Positions 11,726-20,413 of a stretch of DNA of 64,000 nucleotides are shown here, one piece after another. Numbering within the stretch: position 1 is the first letter of the stretch; every line of letters starts with the position of its first letter. The notes beneath the pieces are model-generated. The model was not told the DNA's origin. It made no database searches and was given only the letters and a program-made list of their open reading frames with translations. The translations under genes were made by a program, and so were the position numbers. The DNA comes from Kribbella sp. NBC_01245 (GTDB taxonomy: Bacteria; Actinomycetota; Actinomycetes; Propionibacteriales; Kribbellaceae): contig NZ_CP108487.1 in the NCBI RefSeq assembly GCF_036226525.1, forward strand, positions 7,440,001 to 7,504,000. The letters are read 5' to 3'.

Positions 11726-12418
11726 CTAGAGGGCGTCCGGGTGGGCGAGGGTGATCTGGAGGGCTGACGCCATCGCGGCCGCGACGGCGAGGTGGTCGGT
11801 GGGGGAGGTGTTGGCGATCGTCGCGCCGCCGAGGCTGCCGATCCCGCGCGTACCTTCCCACTGGCACTCGACGAAGACGGCCTTGTTGGCAGTAGCGTTC
11901 GAGAATTCGGCACCACTCAGATCGCAACCGCGAAACACCGTGCCGCCGAGCTCGGCCGAGACGAAGTCCGCGTTGGTCAGCCGGCAGTCGATGAACTCGA
12001 CCCGGCTGAACTTCGCGAACCGCCAAGAGCTCAGATCCAGAATCGAGTCCCGAATCGTCACGTGCTGCAGGGACATCGTCGGCGCGGACATACCGGTCAA
12101 CCGGCAAGAGAGGAACTCCGTGCGCACCGCGGACGAGTCGGCCCAGCGCGCGTTCGCGAGATCGCAGTGGTCGAAGACGGTGTCCGAGATCGTCAGCTTC
12201 TCCAGCTCGGACCCGGCCAGCCGGCACTGCGTCCACCGGCAGCCGGTCATATCGACCAACCGCCCGGACGCCGCGCCAAGGTCCAGCTCGGTCAAGGCGA
12301 GATCCTCGAGAAACGCCTCATCGCCCAGCTCGTCAACCGACAACGCGACCGCCCTCAGCCCATCCCGCAACCTCGGCGCCGCCACCTTAACCACCCGTCG
12401 AGAAGCCATCGCCGACAT
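11726..12418 (-). CDS. Pentapeptide-repeat protein
   Basis: A 230-residue protein built mostly of A(D/N)LxX pentapeptide units (for example LTELDLGAAS, FDHCDLANARWAD, FIDCRLTNADFVSAEL, FRGCDLSGAEF), which form a right-handed quadrilateral beta-helix. Some relatives mimic DNA and protect gyrase from quinolones; others have no known role, so function is left open. I chose ATG 12418, one base outside the large hairpin at 12419-12514. An in-frame ATG at 12430, whose first codons read MNAK, is inside the hairpin arm, and a third ATG lies at 12409. The start region is therefore uncertain and structurally unusual. Confidence 0.8.
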   Translation of the reverse strand: MSAMASRRVVKVAAPRLRDGLRAVALSVDELGDEAFLEDLALTELDLGAASGRLVDMTGCRWTQCRLAGSELEKLTISDTVFDHCDLANARWADSSAVRTEFLSCRLTGMSAPTMSLQHVTIRDSILDLSSWRFAKFSRVEFIDCRLTNADFVSAELGGTVFRGCDLSGAEFSNATANKAVFVECQWEGTRGIGSLGGATIANTSPTDHLAVAAAMASALQITLAHPDAL

Positions 12419-12514
12419 CTTTGCATTCATTCGTCGGAATCCGCCCTCCAGCCAAGGCATGCCTGTGCAGGTCCGCCGGCGGAGGAGGGCGGATTCCGAC
12501 GAATGAATGCAAAG
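12419..12514. repeat. Large hairpin element, copy 1
   Basis: Arms 12419-12448 and 12485-12514 are exact 30-nt complements around a 36-nt loop. The arm begins CTTTGCATTCATTCG and ends AATCCGCCCTC. The loop contains GTGCAGGTCCGCCGGCGG, shared with the copy at 31880. It lies between two minus-strand genes and abuts the pentapeptide gene start. Two 33-bp direct repeats follow at 12536-12590. Confidence 0.95.
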
Positions 12515-12535
12515 TGTGGTGGGCGCTCGCCCTTT

Positions 12536-12590
12536 GGTCACAAGGGACCGATGAACCGCGACGCGCCGCGTCACAAGGGACCGATGAACG
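12536..12590 (+). repeat. 33-bp tandem repeat, two units
   Basis: Two in-phase copies of GTCACAAGGGACCGATGAA, 33 nt apart, follow hairpin copy 1. A GC-rich simple tract of GGTGGCCGGTGGCC type then runs to about 12650. Confidence 0.85.
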
Positions 12591-12643
12591 GTATACCGGC
12601 GCGCCGGCGCGCCGGTGGCCGGTGGCCGGTGGCGGGTGGCGGG

Positions 12644-13528
12644 TTAGCGGGCGGCGCCGACTATGGCGGAGTGTTCGGTGTTGGCGGTGACGGTGATCGG
12701 GATGGGGATGCCGAGGGCCGCTTCGAAGGCTGGGCGGGTTAGGTCGAAGGCGCCTGAGATTGCGCCTCCGAGGACGACTGCCTCCGCGCCGAAGGACTTG
12801 AGCCAGGGCGAAAGGGCTTCGGCTAGAGCGATGAAGGCCGTGTTGAGTACGTCGATCGCCTGCCGCTGGCCGGATTCCGCGCGCTCGGCGATCTCGCGCA
12901 CGCCCGGCAGCTCCTCGCCGGTTGCCCGCTCGTATGCCGCCACGATGGCCCGATGTGACATGTGGTCCTCGATCGGTGGCGTTACCCGGAACAGCTCGCC
13001 GTTGGGCGGTACGTCGGACCCGGCGCGGATCGCCTTTCCCTCGCGGAGAAAGGCAGACCCGACGCCGGTGCCGAGTGTCACGCCCACGCACGACGTACGG
13101 CCTCGCGTTGTTCCGGCGGTCCACTCGCCGACGGCGAAGGCCTCGGCGTCGTTGACGAAGCGCAACGCCGTACCGGGTAGGTCGAGGGCTTCGGCGAGGC
13201 GCGCGCGGAGGTCAACGCCGTACAGCGCGTCGAACTTCTGCACCCCCTGGTACCAGGCGACGCCCGCCGTGTAGTCGAACGGTCCGGGCATCGCCAGCCG
13301 CAGCCCGTCGGTCAGCACCGCCCGCCCGGCCGCGGCCAGGTCGGCGACGAGCTGGTCGGCCGGCGCGTGTGGATCGAGCGACGAGCGCGCGACGATCTCG
13401 ACGGACCAGTCGGACTGCCGGACCCGGGCGGCGGTGACATGACTGCCGCCGATCTCCAGCACGCCGACGGGAAGTCCGACTGGAACACCGACGGGAGCAC
13501 CGGTGGAGGCTTCGGTAGTGAGGGGCAC
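12644..13528 (-). CDS. ROK-family sugar kinase
   Basis: A 294-residue ROK-fold protein. The N-terminal phosphate-binding strand is LEIGGSHVTAARV. LRFVNDAEAFAVGEW supplies the catalytic Asp region. VGVTLGTGVGSAF is the ATP-binding motif and VLGGAISGAF the adenosine motif. The ROK zinc-binding CxCGxxGC motif is not visible, as in some divergent sugar kinases. No N-terminal HTH is present, so this is an enzyme rather than a ROK repressor. The first ~20 residues are low-complexity (GAPVGVPVGLPVG) and the GTG start at 13528 is uncertain. It lies 18 nt behind the qor2-like gene and is probably co-transcribed with it. Confidence 0.85.
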   Translation of the reverse strand: MPLTTEASTGAPVGVPVGLPVGVLEIGGSHVTAARVRQSDWSVEIVARSSLDPHAPADQLVADLAAAGRAVLTDGLRLAMPGPFDYTAGVAWYQGVQKFDALYGVDLRARLAEALDLPGTALRFVNDAEAFAVGEWTAGTTRGRTSCVGVTLGTGVGSAFLREGKAIRAGSDVPPNGELFRVTPPIEDHMSHRAIVAAYERATGEELPGVREIAERAESGQRQAIDVLNTAFIALAEALSPWLKSFGAEAVVLGGAISGAFDLTRPAFEAALGIPIPITVTANTEHSAIVGAAR

Positions 13529-13546
13529 CAGGTAACTATTGCCGAT

Positions 13547-14398
<852 letters not shown>

Positions 14399-14420
14399 TG
14401 GTGGCTCCTCATTCAAGGGG

Positions 14421-14458
14421 GTACTTGCTTCTAGACTGCACTAACTTTTAGAAAGTAC
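14421..14458. promoter_or_regulatory. HxlR (QorR-like) operator candidate
   Basis: A long imperfect dyad, bounded by GTACTT (14421) and AAGTAC (ending 14458) with inner TTCTAG and TTAGAA, fills the divergent promoter region of the quinone oxidoreductase and HxlR genes. HxlR/DUF24 regulators bind AT-rich dyads flanked by GTAC-like ends; the assignment is inferred from position and symmetry. Confidence 0.6.
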
Positions 14459-14516
14459 AACCCATGAGTGAGCAGTGTCACAACCAGGGGTACGGCGGAA
14501 GGGGTACCGTGGATAC

Positions 14517-14909
14517 ATGGCCAAGACGAAGGAAACGACCGAACACGACGAGCTCGTGTTCGACGTCTTCGCCCGTGCCTGCACGTCGCGAGCGACGCTG
14601 GAGCACATCACCGGTCGTTGGGGCACGCTGGCGATGGTCGCGTTGCTCGAAGGCTCGCTGCGGTTCAACGCATTGCGCCGCCGCGTCGACGGCGTCAGCG
14701 AGAAGATGCTCGCGCAGACCCTGCACGCGCTCGAGCGGGACGGCTTCGTCTTGCGCGAGGCGCAGGCCACGATCCCGCCGCGCGTCGACTACAGCCTCAC
14801 GCCCGAAGGCATTCGGGTCGCGAGCAAGCTGATGGAACTGATCGAGCTGGTCGAAGCGACGATGCCCACCGTGACCGAGGCCAACGTCCGGTACGACGAA
14901 CGCGCCTAG
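14517..14909 (+). CDS. HxlR-family redox-sensing regulator (QorR-like)
   Basis: A 130-residue winged-helix regulator of the HxlR/DUF24 family (EHITGRWGTLAMVALLEG, FNALRRRVDGVSEKMLAQTLHALERDGFV). Cys22 in FARACTSRATLEHI matches the conserved N-terminal Cys that serves as the redox switch in QorR/YodB-type repressors. It diverges from the quinone oxidoreductase gene, its likely target. ATG 14517 gives the standard length. Its stop overlaps the convergent WYL gene by 4 nt. Confidence 0.88.
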   Translation: MAKTKETTEHDELVFDVFARACTSRATLEHITGRWGTLAMVALLEGSLRFNALRRRVDGVSEKMLAQTLHALERDGFVLREAQATIPPRVDYSLTPEGIRVASKLMELIELVEATMPTVTEANVRYDERA

Positions 14910-15865
14910 GTCTTGATCGCTTGTAGGTAGCGATTACCGATCACGCGCAGATGCTCGACCAACTCGGCCGGCTCGGTCACCTGGAAGTCCAGCCCGAGCA
15001 TGCCGATGTAGACGGCAACGACTTCGAGGCTGTCCGCGCCCGTGACCAGCACGCAGGTCGACTCGTCGATCGACTCGACCACGCCGACCGCCGCGTGGAT
15101 CCGCGACAGCACCTCCTCGGCCGACGCGAACACCGTGATCCGCGCGTGCACCTTCCACCCCGTCGTCGCGACATCGCGCAGCACGAAACTCGTGTAATCC
15201 TCACCAGGTAAGGGCGTTGGCGTGAATCGCTGCCCGGTCGGCATCCGCAGCTCGATCCAATCCACCCGGTACGTCGACCACGCGCCCGACGCGGGATCCC
15301 GGCCGACGAGATACCAATAGCGCACCCAGCTCACCAATCGGTACGGCTCGATCCGCACCGGGAAATCCGCCGACGCGTACTCGAACCGAAGGAAGTGCCG
15401 GTCCCGGATGGCGCTCGCGATCGTCGCCAGTACGCCGGCGTCGACCTCGGGATCCGGCACGTTGCTGCCGGTGTTGTCCGGGCCTTTCGAGGTGGCGTCG
15501 TTCAACGCGGTGACCTGACGGCGAAGGCGATGCGGCAGCACCTGCTCGAGTTTGGCCAACGCCCGGGCGCTGCTCTCCTCGATCCCGGCAACCCCCGAGC
15601 CGGTACGCAACCCGATCGCGACCGCGACGGCCTCCTCGTCGTCCAGCAGTAATGGCGGCAGTTTCGCGCCCGCGCCCAACTGGTAGTAGCCGGCGGGTCC
15701 GCGGACGGCGTCGACCGGATACCCGAGCTCGCGCAGGCGGTCCATGTCGTTGCGGATCGTGCGGGTGCTGACGTCCAGCCGCTCGGCCAGTTCGGACCCG
15801 GTCCACGCGGGTTTCGTCTGTAAAAGCGACAGCAGTGACAGCAATCGGGACGAGGTTTCGCGCAT
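14906..15865 (-). CDS. WYL-domain transcriptional regulator (locus 1)
   Basis: A 319-residue regulator with an N-terminal HTH_11 domain (LSLLQTKPAWTGSELAERL, STRTIRNDMDRLRELGYPV) and a WYL ligand-binding domain from about residue 140 (FEYASADFPVRIEPYRLVSW, RYWYLVGRD), plus the WCX C-terminal extension. It diverges from an epoxide hydrolase gene across a TAGGAA-N7-TTCCT dyad. A paralogous WYL/epoxide-hydrolase pair with the same layout lies at 37397-39562. Confidence 0.92.
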   Translation of the reverse strand: MRETSSRLLSLLSLLQTKPAWTGSELAERLDVSTRTIRNDMDRLRELGYPVDAVRGPAGYYQLGAGAKLPPLLLDDEEAVAVAIGLRTGSGVAGIEESSARALAKLEQVLPHRLRRQVTALNDATSKGPDNTGSNVPDPEVDAGVLATIASAIRDRHFLRFEYASADFPVRIEPYRLVSWVRYWYLVGRDPASGAWSTYRVDWIELRMPTGQRFTPTPLPGEDYTSFVLRDVATTGWKVHARITVFASAEEVLSRIHAAVGVVESIDESTCVLVTGADSLEVVAVYIGMLGLDFQVTEPAELVEHLRVIGNRYLQAIKT

Positions 15866-15885
15866 GCCGAAAATAGTCTCACAAT

Positions 15886-15903
15886 TAGGAATCTAACGTT
15901 CCT
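15886..15903. promoter_or_regulatory. WYL operator candidate, locus 1
   Basis: TAGGAA-N7-TTCCT lies in the 60-nt gap between the WYL and epoxide hydrolase genes. The paralogous locus carries TAGGAC-N7-GTCCTA in the equivalent place, with the same spacing and a compensated base pair, which supports a real protein-binding dyad. Confidence 0.7.
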
Positions 15904-15925
15904 GTATGGGTTCTACCTTTTACGC

Positions 15926-17062
15926 ATGACCGAGAACCTGAAGAACCTTCGCCCCTTCCGTGTCGAGATCGCCCAGGCCGACCTGGACGACCTCAATGAG
16001 CGACTCGCTCGCACCCGCCTCCCCGCTGCCGCGCCCGGCGACAACTGGGACCTGGGTACGCCGAACTCCTACCTGAGCGAGACCGTCGGGTACTGGCGGA
16101 ACACGTTCGACTGGCGGAAGCAGGAGGCCCGGATGAACGAGTTCCCGCACTACCTGACCGAGATCGACGGCCAGACCGTGCACTTCATCCACGTGCCGTC
16201 CGCCGAGGCCGACGCGACGCCGTTGCTGCTGGCGCACACGTACCCCGGCTCGTTCGTCGACTTCCTCGACATGATCGGCCCGCTGACCGACCCGGTGGCG
16301 TACGGCGGCGACGCGGCCGACGCGTTCTCGGTGGTCGTACCGTCGATCCCCGGCTTCGGATTCAGTACGCCGCTCGTCGATCGCGGCTGGACGATGGCCC
16401 GGGTGGCGCAGACCTTCGACCAGCTGATGCGCGGCCTCGGTTACGAGCAGTACGGCGTACACGGCAGTGACGCTGGTGCGATGATCGCCCGCGAACTCGG
16501 TCTGATGAACCCGGACGGCTTCCTCGGACTGCACGTGCTCCAGCTGTTCTCGTTCCCCTCGGGCGATCCGGCCGAGTTCGAGAAGCTCGAGCCGAAGGAC
16601 TACGCCGCCCTCGAGCACCTGGAGTGGTTCCAGTCGGTCGGCGGCTACAACGCGATCAACTCGACCCGGCCGCAGACCGTTGCCGTCGGCATCTCCGACT
16701 CACCCGTCGGGCAACTGGCCTGGAACGAGCTGTTCAACAACTTCGGCAACGGCACCAGCCTGGTCACCCGCGACCAGATCCTGACCGAGGTTTCCCTTTA
16801 CTGGTTCACGAATACGTCCGCCGCGGCCGGCCGGTACCACTACGAAGAGTCGCACCGCGGGGCCGAGCCGGTGGTCAACCACGCGCGAACCGGCGTGGCC
16901 GTCTTCGCCGACGACTTCAAGACCATCCGTACTTTCGCCGACCGCGACAACAGCAACATCGTGCACTGGAGCGAATTCCCCGACGGCGGCCACTTCGCCT
17001 CCCTGGAACGCCCCGAGCCCCTGGTCTCCGACCTCCGCACCTTCTTCCACCCAACCGCCTAA
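15926..17062 (+). CDS. Epoxide hydrolase (EHN-type), locus 1
   Basis: A 378-residue alpha/beta hydrolase of the microsomal epoxide hydrolase type. It has the N-terminal EHN domain (PFRVEIAQADLDDLNERLARTR, then the WRK...HYLTEIDG region), the nucleophile elbow HGSDAGAMI with Asp as nucleophile, and the terminal GGHFASLE with the catalytic His. It would open epoxides to diols; the substrate is unknown. It is divergently transcribed from the WYL regulator, and a large hairpin begins 15 nt after its stop. It is clearly similar to the second EHN hydrolase at 37397. Confidence 0.92.
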   Translation: MTENLKNLRPFRVEIAQADLDDLNERLARTRLPAAAPGDNWDLGTPNSYLSETVGYWRNTFDWRKQEARMNEFPHYLTEIDGQTVHFIHVPSAEADATPLLLAHTYPGSFVDFLDMIGPLTDPVAYGGDAADAFSVVVPSIPGFGFSTPLVDRGWTMARVAQTFDQLMRGLGYEQYGVHGSDAGAMIARELGLMNPDGFLGLHVLQLFSFPSGDPAEFEKLEPKDYAALEHLEWFQSVGGYNAINSTRPQTVAVGISDSPVGQLAWNELFNNFGNGTSLVTRDQILTEVSLYWFTNTSAAAGRYHYEESHRGAEPVVNHARTGVAVFADDFKTIRTFADRDNSNIVHWSEFPDGGHFASLERPEPLVSDLRTFFHPTA

Positions 17063-17076
17063 CCCCGACCCCACTC

Positions 17077-17174
17077 ACTTTGCATTCATTCGTCAGAATC
17101 CGCCCTCTCCCATCGCTGACCTGTACTGGGCCGCGGTGGCCGAGAGGGCGGATTCTGACGAATGAATGCAAAGT
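17077..17174. repeat. Large hairpin element, copy 2
   Basis: Exact 30-nt arms (17078-17107 and 17144-17173, plus one outer pair) enclose a 36-nt loop. This copy has TCGTCAGAATCC in the left arm and the matching GGATTCTGACGA in the right arm, a compensated G-to-A change against the consensus. The loop CTGACCTGTACTGG resembles that of the copy at 47974. It starts 15 nt after the epoxide hydrolase stop. Confidence 0.95.
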
Positions 17175-17201
17175 GGAGGTCGGCGCGGGTGACTGACGCG
17201 T

Positions 17202-17253
17202 GGTTACAAGGGCCCGATGATTCCCGACACGCCGGGGTGGGAGGGCCCGATGA
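17202..17253 (+). repeat. 33-bp tandem repeat, two diverged units
   Basis: GGTTACAAGGGCCCGATGA and GGGTGGGAGGGCCCGATGA are spaced by exactly 33 nt, next to hairpin copy 2. Confidence 0.75.
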
Positions 17254-17293
17254 GTGTCTAGGGGACGTGTCACGGGGTCGGTAGAGTGGGGGG

Positions 17294-17776
17294 ATGGTGC
17301 AGGGCGTGGTGGCGGGGGAGGTGCGGTGGCTGGATGCGCGGGAGGCGCGCGTTTGGCGGCTGTATCGCGACGTTCAGCGGGAGTTGGGTTCGGCGCTCGA
17401 GCGTCGGCTGACCGTCATTTCGGGTCTCTCCGGTGCCGACTATGCCGTGCTGGTGGCGTTGTCCGAGGCGCAGTGCGACAGCTTGCGTACCCGTGATCTC
17501 GGCCGGGCGCTCGGCTGGGAGCGCAGCCGCCTTTCGCATCAGGTGAGCCGGATGGAGAAGCGCGGGCAGGTCGTCCGGTTCGAGTGCGATACCGACGGCC
17601 GTGGCTCGATGGTCAAACTCACGCCGGCCGGGCGGGCCGCGATCGAGGCCGCCGCGCCGGACCACGTCGAGGCCGTTCGGGCGTACGTCTTCGATCGGTT
17701 GACGCCGGAAGAGCTCGACGCGTTCGGCGACGTACTGCAGCGCATTTTCAGCGGTCTTCCCCCCGCCAAGCCCTGA
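17294..17776 (+). CDS. MarR-family regulator
   Basis: A 160-residue winged-helix regulator (SGADYAVLVALSEAQ, TRDLGRALGWERSRLSHQVSRMEKRGQV, wing CDTDGRGSMVKLTPAGRAAIE). ATG or GTG codons near 17294 begin the frame, and the length fits MarR. No clear operator was noticed. It precedes the ABC exporter operon by about 115 nt on the same strand but may be independent of it. Confidence 0.88.
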   Translation: MVQGVVAGEVRWLDAREARVWRLYRDVQRELGSALERRLTVISGLSGADYAVLVALSEAQCDSLRTRDLGRALGWERSRLSHQVSRMEKRGQVVRFECDTDGRGSMVKLTPAGRAAIEAAAPDHVEAVRAYVFDRLTPEELDAFGDVLQRIFSGLPPAKP

Positions 17777-17892
17777 TCACGTCCGCCGCCTAACCCACCC
17801 GCCAAGCCCCGACCCCGTGGGCGGTCGCGGTGTCAGGTGCCGTGTCAGGTCGGTGTCAGGGGGGTGGCGGGGCGGGCGCTGAAAGTACTCGC

Positions 17893-18831
17893 ATGACTAG
17901 TTCAGCGATTGAGGCCTCAGGGCTGCGGAAGGCATTCGGGGACAAGATCGTCCTCGACGGTATCGATCTGGATGTTCGTGCGGGCACGGTCTTTTCGCTG
18001 CTCGGCCCGAACGGCGCAGGTAAGACCACAACGGTGAACCTGCTGACCACCTTGACCAAGGCCGACGGCGGTACGGCGCGCGTCGCCGGCCACGACATTG
18101 ACACCGAGACGAAGGCGGTTCGCGCGGCGATCGGGGTCACCGGTCAGTTCGCGGCCGTGGATGAGCTGCTGACGGGTCAGGAGAACCTGCAGCTGATGGT
18201 CGACCTGAACCGGGCGGTCTCCGGCGACGGCAAGCGGATCGTCGCGGAGCTGCTGGAACGCTTCGATCTGGTGGAGTCGGCGAACAAGCCCGCTTCAACC
18301 TACTCCGGCGGTATGCGCCGGAAGCTCGACCTGGCGATGACGCTGGTCGGCAACCCGCGGATCATCTTCCTGGACGAGCCGACGACGGGACTGGACCCGC
18401 GCAGCCGTCGCACGATGTGGGCGATCATCCGTGACCTGGTGGCCGATGGCGTGACCATCTTCCTCACCACCCAGTACCTCGAGGAAGCCGACCAGCTCGC
18501 CGACCGGGTCGCCGTACTCGACAAGGGTCGCATCGTCGCCCAGGGCACTCCCGACGAGCTCAAGCGCCAGCTCCCCGGGACCCACGTCCGGCTCCGGTTC
18601 ACCACTGTCGCCGAACTCGACGAGGCCGCGCGCCTCTTCACCGAGGCCACGCGCGACGACGAGGCACTGGCCCTGCGGGTGCCCAGCGATGGCGGCACGA
18701 AGTCGCTGCGGGCTCTGCTGGACCGGCTCGACGAGAACTCACTCAGTGCCGAGGAGTTCTCGGTGCACACCCCTGACCTTGACGACGTTTTCCTCGCCCT
18801 GACCGGCCACACCACGGAGGTTGCGAAATGA
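17893..18831 (+). CDS. DrrA-type ABC transporter ATPase
   Basis: A 312-residue ATPase. It has Walker A GPNGAGKTTT, signature YSGGMRRKLDLAMTL, Walker B IIFLDEPTTGLDP, and TTQYLEEADQLA, the Gln variant of the H-loop region found in DrrA (daunorubicin) exporters. The C-terminal DrrA-specific domain is present. It is coupled by ATGA to a permease and then to a DUF4097 protein. ATG 17893 is used; upstream in-frame codons are GC-rich non-coding sequence. Confidence 0.92.
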   Translation: MTSSAIEASGLRKAFGDKIVLDGIDLDVRAGTVFSLLGPNGAGKTTTVNLLTTLTKADGGTARVAGHDIDTETKAVRAAIGVTGQFAAVDELLTGQENLQLMVDLNRAVSGDGKRIVAELLERFDLVESANKPASTYSGGMRRKLDLAMTLVGNPRIIFLDEPTTGLDPRSRRTMWAIIRDLVADGVTIFLTTQYLEEADQLADRVAVLDKGRIVAQGTPDELKRQLPGTHVRLRFTTVAELDEAARLFTEATRDDEALALRVPSDGGTKSLRALLDRLDENSLSAEEFSVHTPDLDDVFLALTGHTTEVAK

Positions 18832-19577
18832 GCGCCAAATCCCACTCGATGGTCATGTTGCGCCGCAACTTCAAGCACATCGCCCGGAACCCGACCTCGG
18901 TCTTCAACGCGGTCCTGATGCCGATCATCGTCATGTTGATGTTCGTGTACATGATGGGAGGCGCCTTCAGTGTCGGCGTCGACTACATCGACTACGCGAC
19001 GCCGGGACTGATCCTGCTCGCCGTCTGTTACGGGCTGGGGGGCACCGCGATCGCGGTGAACTCCGACATGACCAAGGGAATCATCAACCGGTTCAAGGTC
19101 ATGGACGTCTCCCGTAGTGCAGTGTTGACCGGTCATGTCGTCGCCAGCCTCCTGATCAACCTGATCGCCATCGCGGCCCTCGTCGGGGTGGCCTTCCTGC
19201 TGGGATTCAACCCGGCGGCGAGTCTGCTCGACTGGCTCGGTGTGGTCGGCATGGTCGTGCTGCTAGGTGCCGCGACCGGCTGGATGACGGTCGCCTTGGG
19301 CCTGTCGGCGAAGACCCCGGAAACGGCCGGTATGGCCGCCGTGCCGCTGGTCATGCTTCCGTTCTTCAGCAGCGCGATCGTGCCGGCGGAGAAGATGGGA
19401 CCGGGCCTCAAGCAGTTCGCCGAGTACCAGCCCTTCACGCCGATCATCGAGACCATCCGTGGGCTGCTCAACGGCACCCCGTCTTCCAGCGACGCGATGA
19501 TCGCCATCGCCTGGTGCGCCGGCATCGCTCTGGTCGGCTACCTGTGGGCGGGCTCCACGTTCAAGAAGCGCGCATGA
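18828..19577 (+). CDS. DrrB-type ABC-2 permease
   Basis: A 249-residue membrane protein with six hydrophobic helices (NAVLMPIIVMLMFVYMMGGAF, LILLAVCYGLGGTAIAVN, VVASLLINLIAIAALVGVAFLLG, GMVVLLGAATGWMTVALGL). It also has the ABC-2 motif DMTKGIINRFKVMDVSRSAVLTGHV. It partners the upstream ATPase (4-nt overlap) and is itself overlapped by the DUF4097 gene. The substrate is unknown; hydrophobic drugs are typical for the family. Confidence 0.9.
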   Translation: MSAKSHSMVMLRRNFKHIARNPTSVFNAVLMPIIVMLMFVYMMGGAFSVGVDYIDYATPGLILLAVCYGLGGTAIAVNSDMTKGIINRFKVMDVSRSAVLTGHVVASLLINLIAIAALVGVAFLLGFNPAASLLDWLGVVGMVVLLGAATGWMTVALGLSAKTPETAGMAAVPLVMLPFFSSAIVPAEKMGPGLKQFAEYQPFTPIIETIRGLLNGTPSSSDAMIAIAWCAGIALVGYLWAGSTFKKRA

Positions 19578-20410
19578 CCACCTTCGAAACCCCCGGCCCC
19601 ATCGCCGCGATCGTGGAGGTCGCGGGAGCCAAGGTGCGAGTCAGCGCCAGCGACCGGACCGACACCGTGGTGCTGGTCGAACCCATCGATGCCGCCAGCC
19701 GGAAAGACGTCAAGGTGGCCGAGAACACCAAGGTCGAGTTCGCCGACGGTCAGCTCTCGGTCAAAACGAAGACCGCCGGGGACAAGAACGGATCGGTCGC
19801 CATCACGATCGACCTGCCCACCGGCTCCAGCCTGGTCGCGCACCTGGCTTTCTCGGCGGTGCGCACCGAGGGCTCGCTCGGCGCGAGTGAGCTGCACATG
19901 GCCTCGGGGCAGGCCGAGCTGGATCGCGTAGACGCACTGAAGGCGAACATCTCCTCCGGTGAGGTCGCGATCGGGCACATCGCCGGCAGCGCCGACATCG
20001 ATGGTGCCGCGTTCGCGCTGCGGATCGGCGCGGTCGCGGGAACCCTCGGGTACCGGGGCGCGGGTGGGCAGACCTGGATCGGCCACGCCGCGGCCGACCT
20101 CGAGCTCAGCAGCGCCACCTCCGACTTCGACATCGGGCGCGCCGACGGCAGCGTTACCGCCTCGACGGCCAGCGGCGCCATTCGGATCGGCCGGATGACG
20201 AACGGACAGGCGAAGCTGAAGAACGGCTCCGGCAACATCGAGGTCGGCATCAGTGCGGGCACCGCCGTCTCCGTCGACGTAGACAGCGAGCGCGGGGCGG
20301 TGCACAACTTCGTTGCCATGCAGGCCGAACCGGGCCCGTCCGACGCGAAGATCTCGGTCCACGCCCGCACGCGGCACGGCGACATCACTCTGCACCGTGT
20401 GGCGAGCTGA
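19574..20410 (+). CDS. DUF4097-type beta-helix protein
   Basis: A 278-residue soluble protein made of short beta repeats of DUF4097 type (ELDRVDALKANISSGEVAIGHIAG, ELSSATSDFDIGRADGSVTASTASGAIRIG). No signal peptide or membrane anchor is present. Its start overlaps the permease stop as ATGA, so it is the third gene of the exporter operon. Proteins of this type often accompany DrrAB-like exporters and a SARP regulator; the biochemical role is unknown. It is followed 3 nt later by the convergent SARP gene. Confidence 0.82.
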   Translation: MTTFETPGPIAAIVEVAGAKVRVSASDRTDTVVLVEPIDAASRKDVKVAENTKVEFADGQLSVKTKTAGDKNGSVAITIDLPTGSSLVAHLAFSAVRTEGSLGASELHMASGQAELDRVDALKANISSGEVAIGHIAGSADIDGAAFALRIGAVAGTLGYRGAGGQTWIGHAAADLELSSATSDFDIGRADGSVTASTASGAIRIGRMTNGQAKLKNGSGNIEVGISAGTAVSVDVDSERGAVHNFVAMQAEPGPSDAKISVHARTRHGDITLHRVAS

Positions 20411-20413
20411 CCG

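Noticed and set aside
12419-12574. N-terminal extension of the pentapeptide protein through the repeats
   Set aside because: Residues before ATG 12418 are simply the translation of the 33-bp repeats and the hairpin and occur with other repeat copies too. No pentapeptide units lie there.
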